Shown piece by piece: positions 8,215 through 15,021 of a stretch of 30,426 nt of DNA (the stretch's first letter is position 1; the number at the start of each line of letters is the position of its first letter). The notes beneath the pieces are model-generated. The model saw only the letters and a list, made by a program, of their open reading frames with translations, made no database searches and was not told where the DNA came from. This DNA comes from CAKUIA01 sp034180465. GTDB lineage: Bacteria; Verrucomicrobiota; Verrucomicrobiia; Opitutales; Intestinicryptomonadaceae. The DNA is taken from NCBI GenBank assembly GCA_034180465.1, contig JAXFOH010000082.1:1-30426 (forward strand). Reading direction: 5' to 3'. A program made the position numbers and the translations under genes.

Positions 8215-8257
8215 AAAAGGTCGAGAAAATCACATTTTTAGAATTGGTCAACCTTTT
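8215..8257 (-). promoter_or_regulatory. inverted repeat and possible promoter element between ispE and rpmH
   Basis: The arms AAAAGGTCGA (8215-8224) and TCAACCTTTT (8248-8257) pair with one mismatch around a 23-base loop. In the minus-strand transcript the structure is followed by a T-rich stretch, so it could be a weak ispE terminator or attenuator. One arm includes TTGACC (minus strand, 8251-8246), a good -35 match that could drive rpmH. The matching -10 is poor, so the role is uncertain. Confidence 0.35.
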
Positions 8258-8273
8258 TTTTATATGCTTTAGA

Positions 8274-9158
8274 TTATTTGGCCTCAACAATAAGGCATGT
8301 ATCGCCCAAATCCGAAAAAATTTGGCTTTTTATTTCGTCCAACGTTTTTGTATTTATGCCGTTTATAATTGCAAAACACGCGCTGCCGCTTCCGCTCATA
8401 AGGCACTTTAAGCCGAATTTTTCCCTTAACTTATTCAATATTACCTCTATTGCGGGGTATTTTTCGGCGGCGGCCAGCTGCATATTGTTGTATAGGGGCA
8501 AATTCTCCAAAGTCGGGTTTTTTAGCCACTTTTCAAGATTTTTTTCGGCGACAGACTTTTCCATATAAAAAGTTTTCTTTTCCCTCATTGTCTTATACGC
8601 CAAACCCGTGTTTATCGAAAACGACGGCTTAAATATTAAAAGCTGCAGGCTTTGCAAAAAGTCGTTCTGCTCTTTTGTAAGCTCGGTTATAAGCTCGCCG
8701 CGCCCCCTCATTACAACGCCGCAGTTGCGCAAAAACAGTGGGCAATCCGAGCCCATTGTTGCAGCCAAAGCCGAAAGCTCGTCCAACGAAAGCGGGCTTA
8801 AGCACATTTCGTTTATAGCCTTTAAAGCTATTGCCCCGTTAGAGCTACCGCCGCCAAGCCCCGCGCCGTGCGGAACTTTTTTTACCAAGTCGAAATTAAA
8901 ATACACTTCTTTTTTAGACGCCTGTCTAAAAAGTTGAGCCGCCTTCATAACCAAATTGGAATAGTCTAGGGGAACACCCTCTAAATTGCAGGCAATTGTG
9001 TCTGCCTTATTGTCGGAAATTTTTATTTTTAAAGTGTCGTAAAACTTTACAGGGCTTACCAAGCTAACCAAGTCGTGAAAACCGTCGCTGCGCGGATTGG
9101 TTATCGAAAGCATATAGTTTACTTTGCAGGGGCAAAAAAATTCTTTATATTCGTTCAT
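8274..9158 (-). CDS. ispE: 4-(cytidine 5'-diphospho)-2-C-methyl-D-erythritol kinase
   Basis: IspE phosphorylates CDP-methylerythritol using ATP, the fourth step of the MEP isoprenoid pathway. It is a GHMP-superfamily kinase. The 294-residue protein shows CKVNYMLSITNPRSDGFHDL with the conserved lysine (Lys12), the glycine-rich ATP loop PHGAGLGGGSSNGA (96-109), GSDCPLFL with the catalytic aspartate (Asp138), and the C-terminal LMSGSGSACFAI. Length is normal. It is divergent from pyrF, with only 42 bases between the two ATGs. IspD and IspF, the steps before and after it, are encoded just beyond pyrF on the other strand. Confidence 0.96.
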   Translation of the reverse strand: MNEYKEFFCPCKVNYMLSITNPRSDGFHDLVSLVSPVKFYDTLKIKISDNKADTIACNLEGVPLDYSNLVMKAAQLFRQASKKEVYFNFDLVKKVPHGAGLGGGSSNGAIALKAINEMCLSPLSLDELSALAATMGSDCPLFLRNCGVVMRGRGELITELTKEQNDFLQSLQLLIFKPSFSINTGLAYKTMREKKTFYMEKSVAEKNLEKWLKNPTLENLPLYNNMQLAAAEKYPAIEVILNKLREKFGLKCLMSGSGSACFAIINGINTKTLDEIKSQIFSDLGDTCLIVEAK

Positions 9159-9200
9159 TTAGTTTGAAATTTTTTTCATTTATGCAATATTGTTCGCATT

Positions 9201-9899
9201 ATGTCAAAACAAGCTTGCAAATTAATTTTAGCTTTGGATTTACCAGATAAGGAAACCGCTTTAGACTCGCTCAGAAAGCTGCAGGGCTCTCTTGAATGGG
9301 TAAAGATAGGTCTTCAGATGTATTTAAAATACGGGAACGACTTTGTAAACGAAGTGGCCAAGATGGGGTTTAAAATATTTTTGGATTTAAAATTATACGA
9401 TATTCCAAACACCGTGGCTTCGGCAGTAAAAAGCGTGGGAGTTTTGCCCATACAAATGCTTACAATACACGCCTCGGGCGGGGCGGAAATGATTAAAGCC
9501 GCTTTGGAAAGCGCAAAATCCGTAAACGAAAATCTAGAAATTTTGGCGGTTACCGTTTTAACTTCGTTCGACGGCGACGGTCTTGCAAAAACCGGCGTTG
9601 CTCTCAACCCCGAAAATCAGGTTCAGCTTCTCGCAAAATTGGCTGTAGAAAACGGCGTTAAGGGTCTTGTTTGCTCTCCAAAAGAAATTCCCGTTTTAAG
9701 AAAAATTCTGCCCGAAGATATAGATTTAATTACCCCCGGAATAAGGCCGAAAGGCTCTTCGGCAGACGAGCAAAAACGCATAACAACCCCTGCCGATGCG
9801 GCAAAAATGGGATCAAGCTACATAGTGGTTGGACGCCCCATTTTAAAGGCTCAAAACCCCGCGCAGGCGGCTTTGGATATAATTAAAGAAATTTCGTAA
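9201..9899 (+). CDS. pyrF: orotidine 5'-phosphate decarboxylase
   Basis: PyrF converts OMP to UMP, the last step of de novo pyrimidine synthesis. The 232-residue TIM-barrel protein begins LILALDLPDKETALDSLRKL. It has VKIGLQMY with the conserved lysine (Lys35) and the catalytic Asp-Lys-Asp cluster in DLKLYDIPNT (Asp62, Lys64, Asp67). TIHASGG, the phosphate-binding TPGIRP and VVGRPI near the C-terminus follow. There is no Shine-Dalgarno sequence before the ATG. The stop codon is one base from the ispD start, so pyrF-ispD-ispF form one operon. Confidence 0.97.
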   Translation: MSKQACKLILALDLPDKETALDSLRKLQGSLEWVKIGLQMYLKYGNDFVNEVAKMGFKIFLDLKLYDIPNTVASAVKSVGVLPIQMLTIHASGGAEMIKAALESAKSVNENLEILAVTVLTSFDGDGLAKTGVALNPENQVQLLAKLAVENGVKGLVCSPKEIPVLRKILPEDIDLITPGIRPKGSSADEQKRITTPADAAKMGSSYIVVGRPILKAQNPAQAALDIIKEIS

Positions 9900-9900
9900 A

Positions 9901-10623
9901 ATGGGTAATTCTGCCATAATTTTAGCTGGCGGCAGTGGCAGCAGAATGAGGGGCGCTGTTGCCGACAAGTGCTTGGCAAATCTTTGCGGCAAACCCGTTA
10001 TTTTGCACAGCACCCAATCCTTTATTTTCAGCGAATGCGTTTCCGAAATTGTGTTTGTTTGCCGAGATTTAGAGCAGGAAAATTCCATAAAAAACGCTGT
10101 TTTTAAACTAGCGGAAAAACACAATATAAAGACGGTTTTTACGCTGGGCGGCAAAGAAAGATATAACAGCGTTCTAAACGGCATAAACGCCTCTTGCGAA
10201 AATTCGGAGTTTGTTTTCATACACGACGGAGCCCGCCCTCTTGTAGGCAGCCAAAACATAAAAAATTTGCTTTCAAGCGCGCAAAAATTCGGCGCAAGCG
10301 TTTTAGCGGCAAAGGTTGTAGACACAATTAAAAAGAACGAAAGCTTCCCCGAAACGGAATTTTGCAAGCTTGCCGATTTAGAGCGAAAAACTTTGTTTGC
10401 AATGCAAACCCCGCAGGTTTTTAAGCGTGAAAAAATTTTACAGGCGTATAACTACGTAATTTCAAACAACATTCAAATTACCGACGATGTTGCAGCCTAC
10501 TCTACTTTGGGCTTAAATGTAGCCGTTGTAGAAAATACCTCTTACAATCCAAAAATTACAGTACCTGACGATATCGCTTTGGTAGAATATATAATCTCTA
10601 AAAAAAATGAATCAAAAATATAG
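9901..10623 (+). CDS. ispD: 2-C-methyl-D-erythritol 4-phosphate cytidylyltransferase
   Basis: IspD couples CTP to MEP to make CDP-methylerythritol, the third MEP-pathway step. The 240-residue protein has the nucleotide-binding loop LAGGSGSRM (8-16) with Lys23 downstream, GKPVILHS, the FVFIHDGARPLV motif, AAKVVDTIK, and MQTPQVF followed by TDDVAAYS. These are the expected CTP- and substrate-site motifs. It starts one base after pyrF ends and its end overlaps the ispF start by 17 bases, indicating coupled translation. Confidence 0.96.
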   Translation: MGNSAIILAGGSGSRMRGAVADKCLANLCGKPVILHSTQSFIFSECVSEIVFVCRDLEQENSIKNAVFKLAEKHNIKTVFTLGGKERYNSVLNGINASCENSEFVFIHDGARPLVGSQNIKNLLSSAQKFGASVLAAKVVDTIKKNESFPETEFCKLADLERKTLFAMQTPQVFKREKILQAYNYVISNNIQITDDVAAYSTLGLNVAVVENTSYNPKITVPDDIALVEYIISKKNESKI

Positions 10624-11098
10624 AATCGGTTTCGGTTTCGACGTTCACCAGCTGTCCGAAAACCGCCGCTGCGTGATAGGCGGCGTAGAAATTCAAAGCA
10701 CTATTGGCATTTTAGGGCATTCCGACGCCGACGTTTTAAGCCACGCCATTGCAGACTCTATTTTAGGAGCGGCCTCTTTGCCCGACATTGGCTACTATTT
10801 TCCAAATACAAGCGATGCCTGCAAAGATATGGATTCTCAAAAAATTATCAAAAAGGCGGTATCGGAAATAGAAAAACTGGGCTATAAAATAGGCAATATC
10901 GACTGCACCGTAATTTCGGAAACGCCGAAAATTATGCCGCACATTGCGGCAATGAAAAAGGTTTTAGCAAAATCTCTTAATATTGAAGAATGCGATGTTG
11001 GCATTAAGGCAACCACAAACGAAAAAATGGGCTTTATAGGCCGAAAAGAAGGCATTGCAGCCCACGCCGTTTGCCTTATTACAAAAATAGTCGAATAA
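10607..11098 (+). CDS. ispF: 2-C-methyl-D-erythritol 2,4-cyclodiphosphate synthase
   Basis: IspF cyclises the IspE product with release of CMP. The 163-residue protein has the zinc-binding residues Asp12 and His14 in GFGFDVHQL and His46 in HSDADVLSHAIADSILGA. PDIGYYFPNT and the C-terminal ATTNEKMGFIGRKEGIAAHA follow. All of these are family hallmarks, and the length is standard for this trimeric enzyme. It ends just before a bidirectional terminator facing the porin gene. Confidence 0.97.
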   Translation: MNQKYRIGFGFDVHQLSENRRCVIGGVEIQSTIGILGHSDADVLSHAIADSILGAASLPDIGYYFPNTSDACKDMDSQKIIKKAVSEIEKLGYKIGNIDCTVISETPKIMPHIAAMKKVLAKSLNIEECDVGIKATTNEKMGFIGRKEGIAAHAVCLITKIVE

Positions 11099-11152
11099 AA
11101 AATATACCTCACTTTCCCCTTCTAAAAAGTAAAGTCAGTTTTTATTCCAAAT

Positions 11153-11189
11153 AAAAAGGCTTCAAGCACGAATGCTCGAAGCCCTTTTT
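11153..11189. terminator. bidirectional terminator between ispF and the porin gene
   Basis: AAAAAGGCTTCAAGC and GCTCGAAGCCCTTTTT form a long hairpin with one internal mismatch and a six-base loop. A-rich and T-rich flanks on both sides make it usable from either strand. It lies between the convergent ispF and porin genes. Confidence 0.9.
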
Positions 11190-11208
11190 AAATCTATATT
11201 TTTATCTA

Positions 11209-12474
11209 TTAGAACACAACCTGCAACTGCGCTCTTACACTGTTGGCACTTGCACTTCCATCGGTGTTTGTAATTACTGTACCGCCGTCTTCGAAGTTCA
11301 TATATTCGTAGCCCAACGAGAATTTAACCGATGGAACTATATACCAATTTGCGCCTATATAATATGTTTGTGCGCTGTCAAAGAAGTATGTTCCTGCGCC
11401 GCCGTTATAGGAAATACCGTATGAAGAATTGTATTTATTGCCGTTTGTAGACAGGCAAGAGAAGCGAAATACGGGTTCTATTGCACCCCATTCGCCCAAG
11501 TCCTGCTTCCAGGCAATAGTTACGTTCCAGCCTTGAGGAGAAGATTGTTCGCCGTTTGCCTTGCTGTTTTCGATTTGCTGGAAGAAATATTCAACCATTG
11601 CAGTTAAACCGCGCCATTTTGCGCTTACATAGGGGTTAAGACCCCATACGCTGTATGTTCCGTTTATATCTTGAACGCCACCGTTTGCATAGCCGTAGTT
11701 CAAACCAAAGTCGTAAGAAATGCCTTCGCCGTTAACTTCGGCATAGTTCTTATAACCCATATTAGCATAGAACGAAAGTTTGTTGTTGTCGTTTGTATTG
11801 TTGTAGATTCTTTCGCTCATACCGCCTGTTACAGCCAAGCCGTAATACAAACCTTCAAGCTGCTTTATTTCGCCGTTCCAAAATATACCGGTGTTGCGCG
11901 AAGCAAAATCTCTTTGACCCATTCCGTTGGCGATATAGACGGGTCTTGTAAAGAACCATGTAGCAATGGATCGCTCTATAGCCAACTGTTTAAAGTCGTC
12001 TTGGGTTTGTTCTAAACCAAAGTTTACCTTTTTAAAACCGAAGTCTACAGTGCCGTTAATTGAATCGTAATCTACTCTCTTGGAAATTGTAACGTTGTCC
12101 AAATAATTGCGGTTCTGTCCTTCTGTTCCAAAGTCTGTAGTTACGTCTACAGTCCAGCCTCCACCTATTTCAGCTTCTAGACCTACTTTAACGTATCTCA
12201 TTGTAAATCCGTTGCTTTCAGGCAAATTGTCGCCGCCGTCTACTCCAACCTGGCTCCATTCATACCATCCTGTTGCTCCGCCCTTAATTTTAATAGACTT
12301 AGTTTCCGAAGAGCTGGGAGCAACCGCAACGCTTTCTTTCGCTATCTGTGCGGCTTCCTGTTTGGAAAGCATACCTTTTTTAACCAAAGTCTCAAGCAAA
12401 GCCTTGTCTTGAGCCTGAGCTGCAACGCCGATAAATGCGGCCGCCGCCAATAAGCTGATGAATTTAAACTTCAT
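11209..12474 (-). CDS. outer-membrane porin, phosphate-selective porin O/P-like
   Basis: This 421-residue protein is predicted to be secreted to the outer membrane. It has a typical signal peptide (MKFKFISLLAAAAFIGVAAQA, likely cleaved after residue 21). A short helical segment with ETLVKKGMLSKQEAAQIAKE, common in porins of this lineage, follows it. The rest is a long run of alternating aromatic and polar strands, and the C-terminus is aromatic (QLQVVF), as expected for BAM recognition. Segments such as GFTMRYVKVGLEAEIGGGW and YYIGANWYIVPSVKFSLGYE resemble OprP/OprO porins. Substrate specificity cannot be read from sequence. It has a long AT-rich upstream region, an inverted repeat just before the start, and no Shine-Dalgarno sequence. 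Confidence 0.85.
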   Translation of the reverse strand: MKFKFISLLAAAAFIGVAAQAQDKALLETLVKKGMLSKQEAAQIAKESVAVAPSSSETKSIKIKGGATGWYEWSQVGVDGGDNLPESNGFTMRYVKVGLEAEIGGGWTVDVTTDFGTEGQNRNYLDNVTISKRVDYDSINGTVDFGFKKVNFGLEQTQDDFKQLAIERSIATWFFTRPVYIANGMGQRDFASRNTGIFWNGEIKQLEGLYYGLAVTGGMSERIYNNTNDNNKLSFYANMGYKNYAEVNGEGISYDFGLNYGYANGGVQDINGTYSVWGLNPYVSAKWRGLTAMVEYFFQQIENSKANGEQSSPQGWNVTIAWKQDLGEWGAIEPVFRFSCLSTNGNKYNSSYGISYNGGAGTYFFDSAQTYYIGANWYIVPSVKFSLGYEYMNFEDGGTVITNTDGSASANSVRAQLQVVF

Positions 12475-12503
12475 AATATATTTATTGTTTGCTGTTAAAT
12501 TTA

Positions 12504-12533
12504 TACTGCAAAATAAAAAATAAACCTGCAGTA
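12504..12533. repeat. inverted repeat in the porin leader
   Basis: TACTGCA (12504-12510) and TGCAGTA (12527-12533) are perfect inverted arms 16 bases apart, ending 30 bases upstream of the porin ATG. The arm centres are 23 bp apart, about two helical turns. This fits either a dimeric regulator site or a stem in the 5' untranslated region. Confidence 0.45.
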
Positions 12534-12943
12534 CCTGATTGTCGCCTACAATTGTTTTACTTTTTTAAAAATAAATCAAGCTTTTTATATTCTTTTACCA
12601 AAACTATTTATTCACAAAAAATTGTAAATAACCTGTAAATGAAGTGTTGTTTTAGTCTTTACAACTTTGGCGTGTTAAAAACATGGCACTTTTTCGTCTT
12701 AATTTTAGAGCATTCTAACATAAGAATTTTACATATCATTTTTATATATAGTAAGATATAAAGTTCTTAACATATTTACACGCCCTACTTGCTTATACTG
12801 AAATTTTAATTTATAAATAAGATATAAATAGAAACCAAGCTCAATTAAAAAATATATCTTTGATAAAGGCGTTTAAAACAAACTTTTTTAAAGATTTATT
12901 TTAAACTCTACAGCATATAAAAAATATAAATTAAAAAATTTCT

Positions 12944-13001
12944 AAAAAAAACGCAGACAAAATTAAAAACCGTTTAAAGTTTAAAATATTGACTGCGTTT
13001 T
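12944..13001 (-). terminator. probable terminator of the tRNA-Arg transcript
   Basis: On the minus strand AAAACGCAG and CTGCGTTTT pair perfectly over 9 bp. They enclose an AT-rich loop of 36 bases and are followed by a run of T's. The structure begins just after the tRNA 3' end. The long loop makes it less certain than the other terminators here. Confidence 0.6.
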
Positions 13002-13005
13002 AAAG

Positions 13006-13081
13006 TGGCGGGAGCAGAGGGACTCGAACCCACGACCAACGGTTTAGAAAACCGCTGCTCTATCCACTGAGCTATGCTCCC
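13006..13081 (-). tRNA. tRNA-Arg (anticodon TCT)
   Basis: The minus strand folds as a 76-base tRNA. The acceptor stem is GGGAGCA/TGCTCCC and the D arm is GCTCAGTGGATAGAGC. The anticodon stem is GCGGT/ACCGT with loop TTTCTAA, giving anticodon TCT for AGA arginine codons. The T arm contains GGGTTCGAGTCCC. The discriminator base is G and the 3' CCA is encoded in the DNA. No integration signature is visible beside it. Confidence 0.96.
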
Positions 13082-13253
13082 GTGTTGTTTTTTATTTTTT
13101 TAGGTTTTTACGCTAAAATTATCCGAGTAAAATCTCAAATTTTTTATATCAATGCAAGTATATTTTTTAAGATAAGTTGCAATATACGGTTTGAAGTGCA
13201 AATTTTTTTAAAAGAAATTTAAATTTTTACAGTGTATTTAGTACAATTTTTAT

Positions 13254-13282
13254 TTGACATACGTTTTATATTTCGTTTAACT
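13254..13282 (+). promoter_or_regulatory. candidate promoter of the ADP-ribosylglycohydrolase-family gene
   Basis: A perfect TTGACA (13254-13259) is followed after 17 bases by TTAACT (13277-13282). The -35 is ideal but the -10 is weak. Transcription would start near 13289, leaving a leader of about 40 bases that contains an AGAAGGGAAA ribosome-binding sequence. Confidence 0.5.
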
Positions 13283-13328
13283 TTGCCTTGCAAAAGAGTT
13301 GGGTTTTTTATGAGAAGGGAAATTACAT

Positions 13329-14375
13329 ATGGCTACTATAAATAAAGATAGGTTTTTGGGTGCTTGGTGGGCCGCCTTTACGGGAGACGCCCTTGCAATG
13401 CCCTGCCGCGGCTATACTGACATGGCTTTAATTAAAGACGAATACGGTGACGTATGTGAAATGTTACAGCCTAAATCGCCACATATAGAAAGCAATATTA
13501 GCCTTATAAAAATTCCGGATTTAAAGGAACAATACGATTATATCGGCGAAAAACTTATATTTTGGAAACGCCCCGGAACGCATTATCACGAAACTTTGCA
13601 GGCAGGCGAAAACACGTTGCCAATGTTTTTGGCACTTCATTTGGCGAACGATTTTTGCACAAATAACGGCTATAACGACGAAAAATGGTTTGCAAGATAC
13701 CATGCAATTATGACCGGTAAAAACGGCTATAGCGACTTGTATGTGCCTTCTATGCACAGAAGATATTTTGAAAATTTAAATAACGGTTTAGACCCTAAAA
13801 AGAACGGTGTACAAGAGGCAAATATAAGCGATTTAACGGCAATGTTTCCCTTGCTATTATATTATTCCTTTAATGGTGAAAAGTCTACCGATGCCCAATT
13901 TAAAATACTTAAAAAGTTTGTAAAAAGCGAAGCTTCGCTAAATTCTTCGGTGCTTATTTCGAAAATCTTGGCATATTTAATGCAGGGTTTCGACCTTGAA
14001 ACCGTTTTGTACGAAAAGATGAAAAACGAAATGCATTTGGCGCTAACCTTTCCCTATAGGCGCTGGATAAAAAACCATAGCGATGAAAGCGTTGCAAAGC
14101 AGTTTTTAGGAGTGAACGGACATGTTGAATATGCACTTCCTTTAAGCATATTTTTGGCGTTAAAATATAAAGACAACCTGCAGGAGGCTTTAAGGGTAAA
14201 TGCAACACTTGGGGGTGAACCCACGGGGCGCGGAGTTGTAATAGGCTCCCTGCTCGGTGCGGAATTTAAAACCGAAAAAATACCCGCAATTTGGGCGCAA
14301 AAACTTGTGTATTTTAACGAGATAAACGCCATAGGTAACGCGCTTTACGATGCCTGTAGCAGAAACATACTATAA
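13329..14375 (+). CDS. ADP-ribosylglycohydrolase-family protein with altered metal-site motifs
   Basis: The 348-residue protein has the overall pattern of the DraG/ADP-ribosylglycohydrolase fold. RFLGAWWAAFTGDALAMP is at the N-terminus (9-25) and NATLGGEPTGRGVVIGSLLGA is near the C-terminus (about 291-311). The family hydrolyses ADP-ribose linkages using two magnesium ions bound by acids in TDDT and GGDTDT motifs. Here the matching positions read GENT (93-96) and GGEPTG (295-300), so most canonical metal-binding aspartates are replaced. The segments HYHETLQAGENTL and YSDLYVPSMHRRYF recall a widespread divergent subfamily. The protein may have another chemistry or bind ligand without hydrolysis. 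The gene is free-standing, with a TTGACA promoter, a good ribosome-binding site (AGAAGGGAAA) and a strong terminator. No partner ADP-ribosyltransferase is nearby. Confidence 0.8.
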   Translation: MATINKDRFLGAWWAAFTGDALAMPCRGYTDMALIKDEYGDVCEMLQPKSPHIESNISLIKIPDLKEQYDYIGEKLIFWKRPGTHYHETLQAGENTLPMFLALHLANDFCTNNGYNDEKWFARYHAIMTGKNGYSDLYVPSMHRRYFENLNNGLDPKKNGVQEANISDLTAMFPLLLYYSFNGEKSTDAQFKILKKFVKSEASLNSSVLISKILAYLMQGFDLETVLYEKMKNEMHLALTFPYRRWIKNHSDESVAKQFLGVNGHVEYALPLSIFLALKYKDNLQEALRVNATLGGEPTGRGVVIGSLLGAEFKTEKIPAIWAQKLVYFNEINAIGNALYDACSRNIL

Positions 14376-14452
14376 AATTTTTTAGGTTTTTATTTTGCGT
14401 AAGGTTCGCTTAAAGATTTAAAGTCAAAATTTCTTGCATAAATTTGTGCTTT

Positions 14453-14487
14453 GGAGAAAAAGATTTTATTTTTCTCCATTTTTTTTT
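14453..14487 (+). terminator. intrinsic terminator after the ADP-ribosylglycohydrolase-family gene
   Basis: GGAGAAAAA (14453-14461) pairs perfectly with TTTTTCTCC (14469-14477) around a seven-base loop. It is followed by an A and nine T's. It lies 77 bases past the stop codon and should insulate mnmG from upstream transcription. Confidence 0.9.
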
Positions 14488-14578
14488 GAAAAAATAAAAA
14501 CGTCTGATTTTGGATTGAAAATTTTTACTGCAATCTAAAAATTTTTTTACGTTCTTACGTTTATTCTAAAATTTAAAA

Positions 14579-14594
14579 TGTTCCACATGGAACA
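14579..14594. promoter_or_regulatory. parS-like site, imperfect copy
   Basis: TGTTCCACATGGAACA differs from the perfect palindrome at 15725-15740 at one central base and matches 13 of 16 positions of the common parS consensus TGTTTCACGTGAAACA. Both copies are followed by ATCCG. parS sites are bound by ParB to organise and segregate origin-proximal DNA. No parA or parB gene is in the window. Confidence 0.65.
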
Positions 14595-15021
14595 ATCCGT
14601 TTTTTATTTTATTATTTTGTAATGTATAAAATAAATATTATAAATATAATAAAAATTAAAATATAAAAAACAAGGCCTCTAAAAATGCCCCTAAAATCGA
14701 TTTTTTAGATACTGCCCTTATATTTATATGTTTTTGTAAAAAACGCGCCTTTAAGGGCTATTTTTGTACGTTTTAGCAAAAAATATTTTTGGTTTTTTGT
14801 AAAAATGCTGTTTTTTCGCCTTAAAATTATATGTTTTACAAAAAATTGCGCAAAGCGCCCTACTTTGCTGTTTTTTATTTAAAAGCGAAAAATTTTTAGT
14901 TTTATGAAAAGTTTTTTTGTTTTTTAAAAAGTCGTAAAAATTTTTAGATTGGAAGCTGTTCTTTGTTTTATCTTGAGAAAATTTTTTTATAGGCTAAGAA
15001 TTGCCGCTAAATTTTTTAGAT

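Larger units (their letters stand above)
12475..13005. other. AT-rich non-coding spacer upstream of the porin gene
   Basis: No convincing gene is present in these 531 bases. They hold the porin leader and presumably its promoter, an inverted repeat at 12504-12533, and two copies of TAAGATATAAA (12752-12762 and 12818-12828). A terminator-like structure for the tRNA lies at the far end. Several AT-rich -10-like sequences exist, so I do not call one promoter. Confidence 0.6.
14376..15021. other. AT-rich non-coding spacer upstream of mnmG
   Basis: I find no gene in these 646 bases. They hold the terminator of the preceding gene, a parS-like palindrome (14579-14594), and a nearly pure A/T block (about 14600-14670). 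Three copies of the near-palindromic decamer TTTTGTAAAA follow (14732-14741, 14795-14804, and inverted at 14834-14843). A GCCCTTA/TAAGGGC inverted repeat (14714-14720 and 14752-14758) is also present. The mnmG promoter must lie here, but the base composition gives too many candidates to choose one. Confidence 0.6.

Noticed and set aside
12752..12828. Direct repeat TAAGATATAAA (two copies, 66 bases apart)
   Set aside because: In such A/T-rich sequence two 11-base matches are weak evidence; no further copies or regular spacing are seen.
13006..13081. tRNA-Arg as an integration site for a mobile element
   Set aside because: No duplicated tRNA end, integrase gene or composition break is seen on either side.
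14376..15021. Replication origin in the AT-rich spacer beside mnmG
   Set aside because: The AT content and parS-like site are suggestive, but no DnaA-box cluster is visible and almost all genes to the right run towards the spacer, opposite to the usual leading-strand bias.
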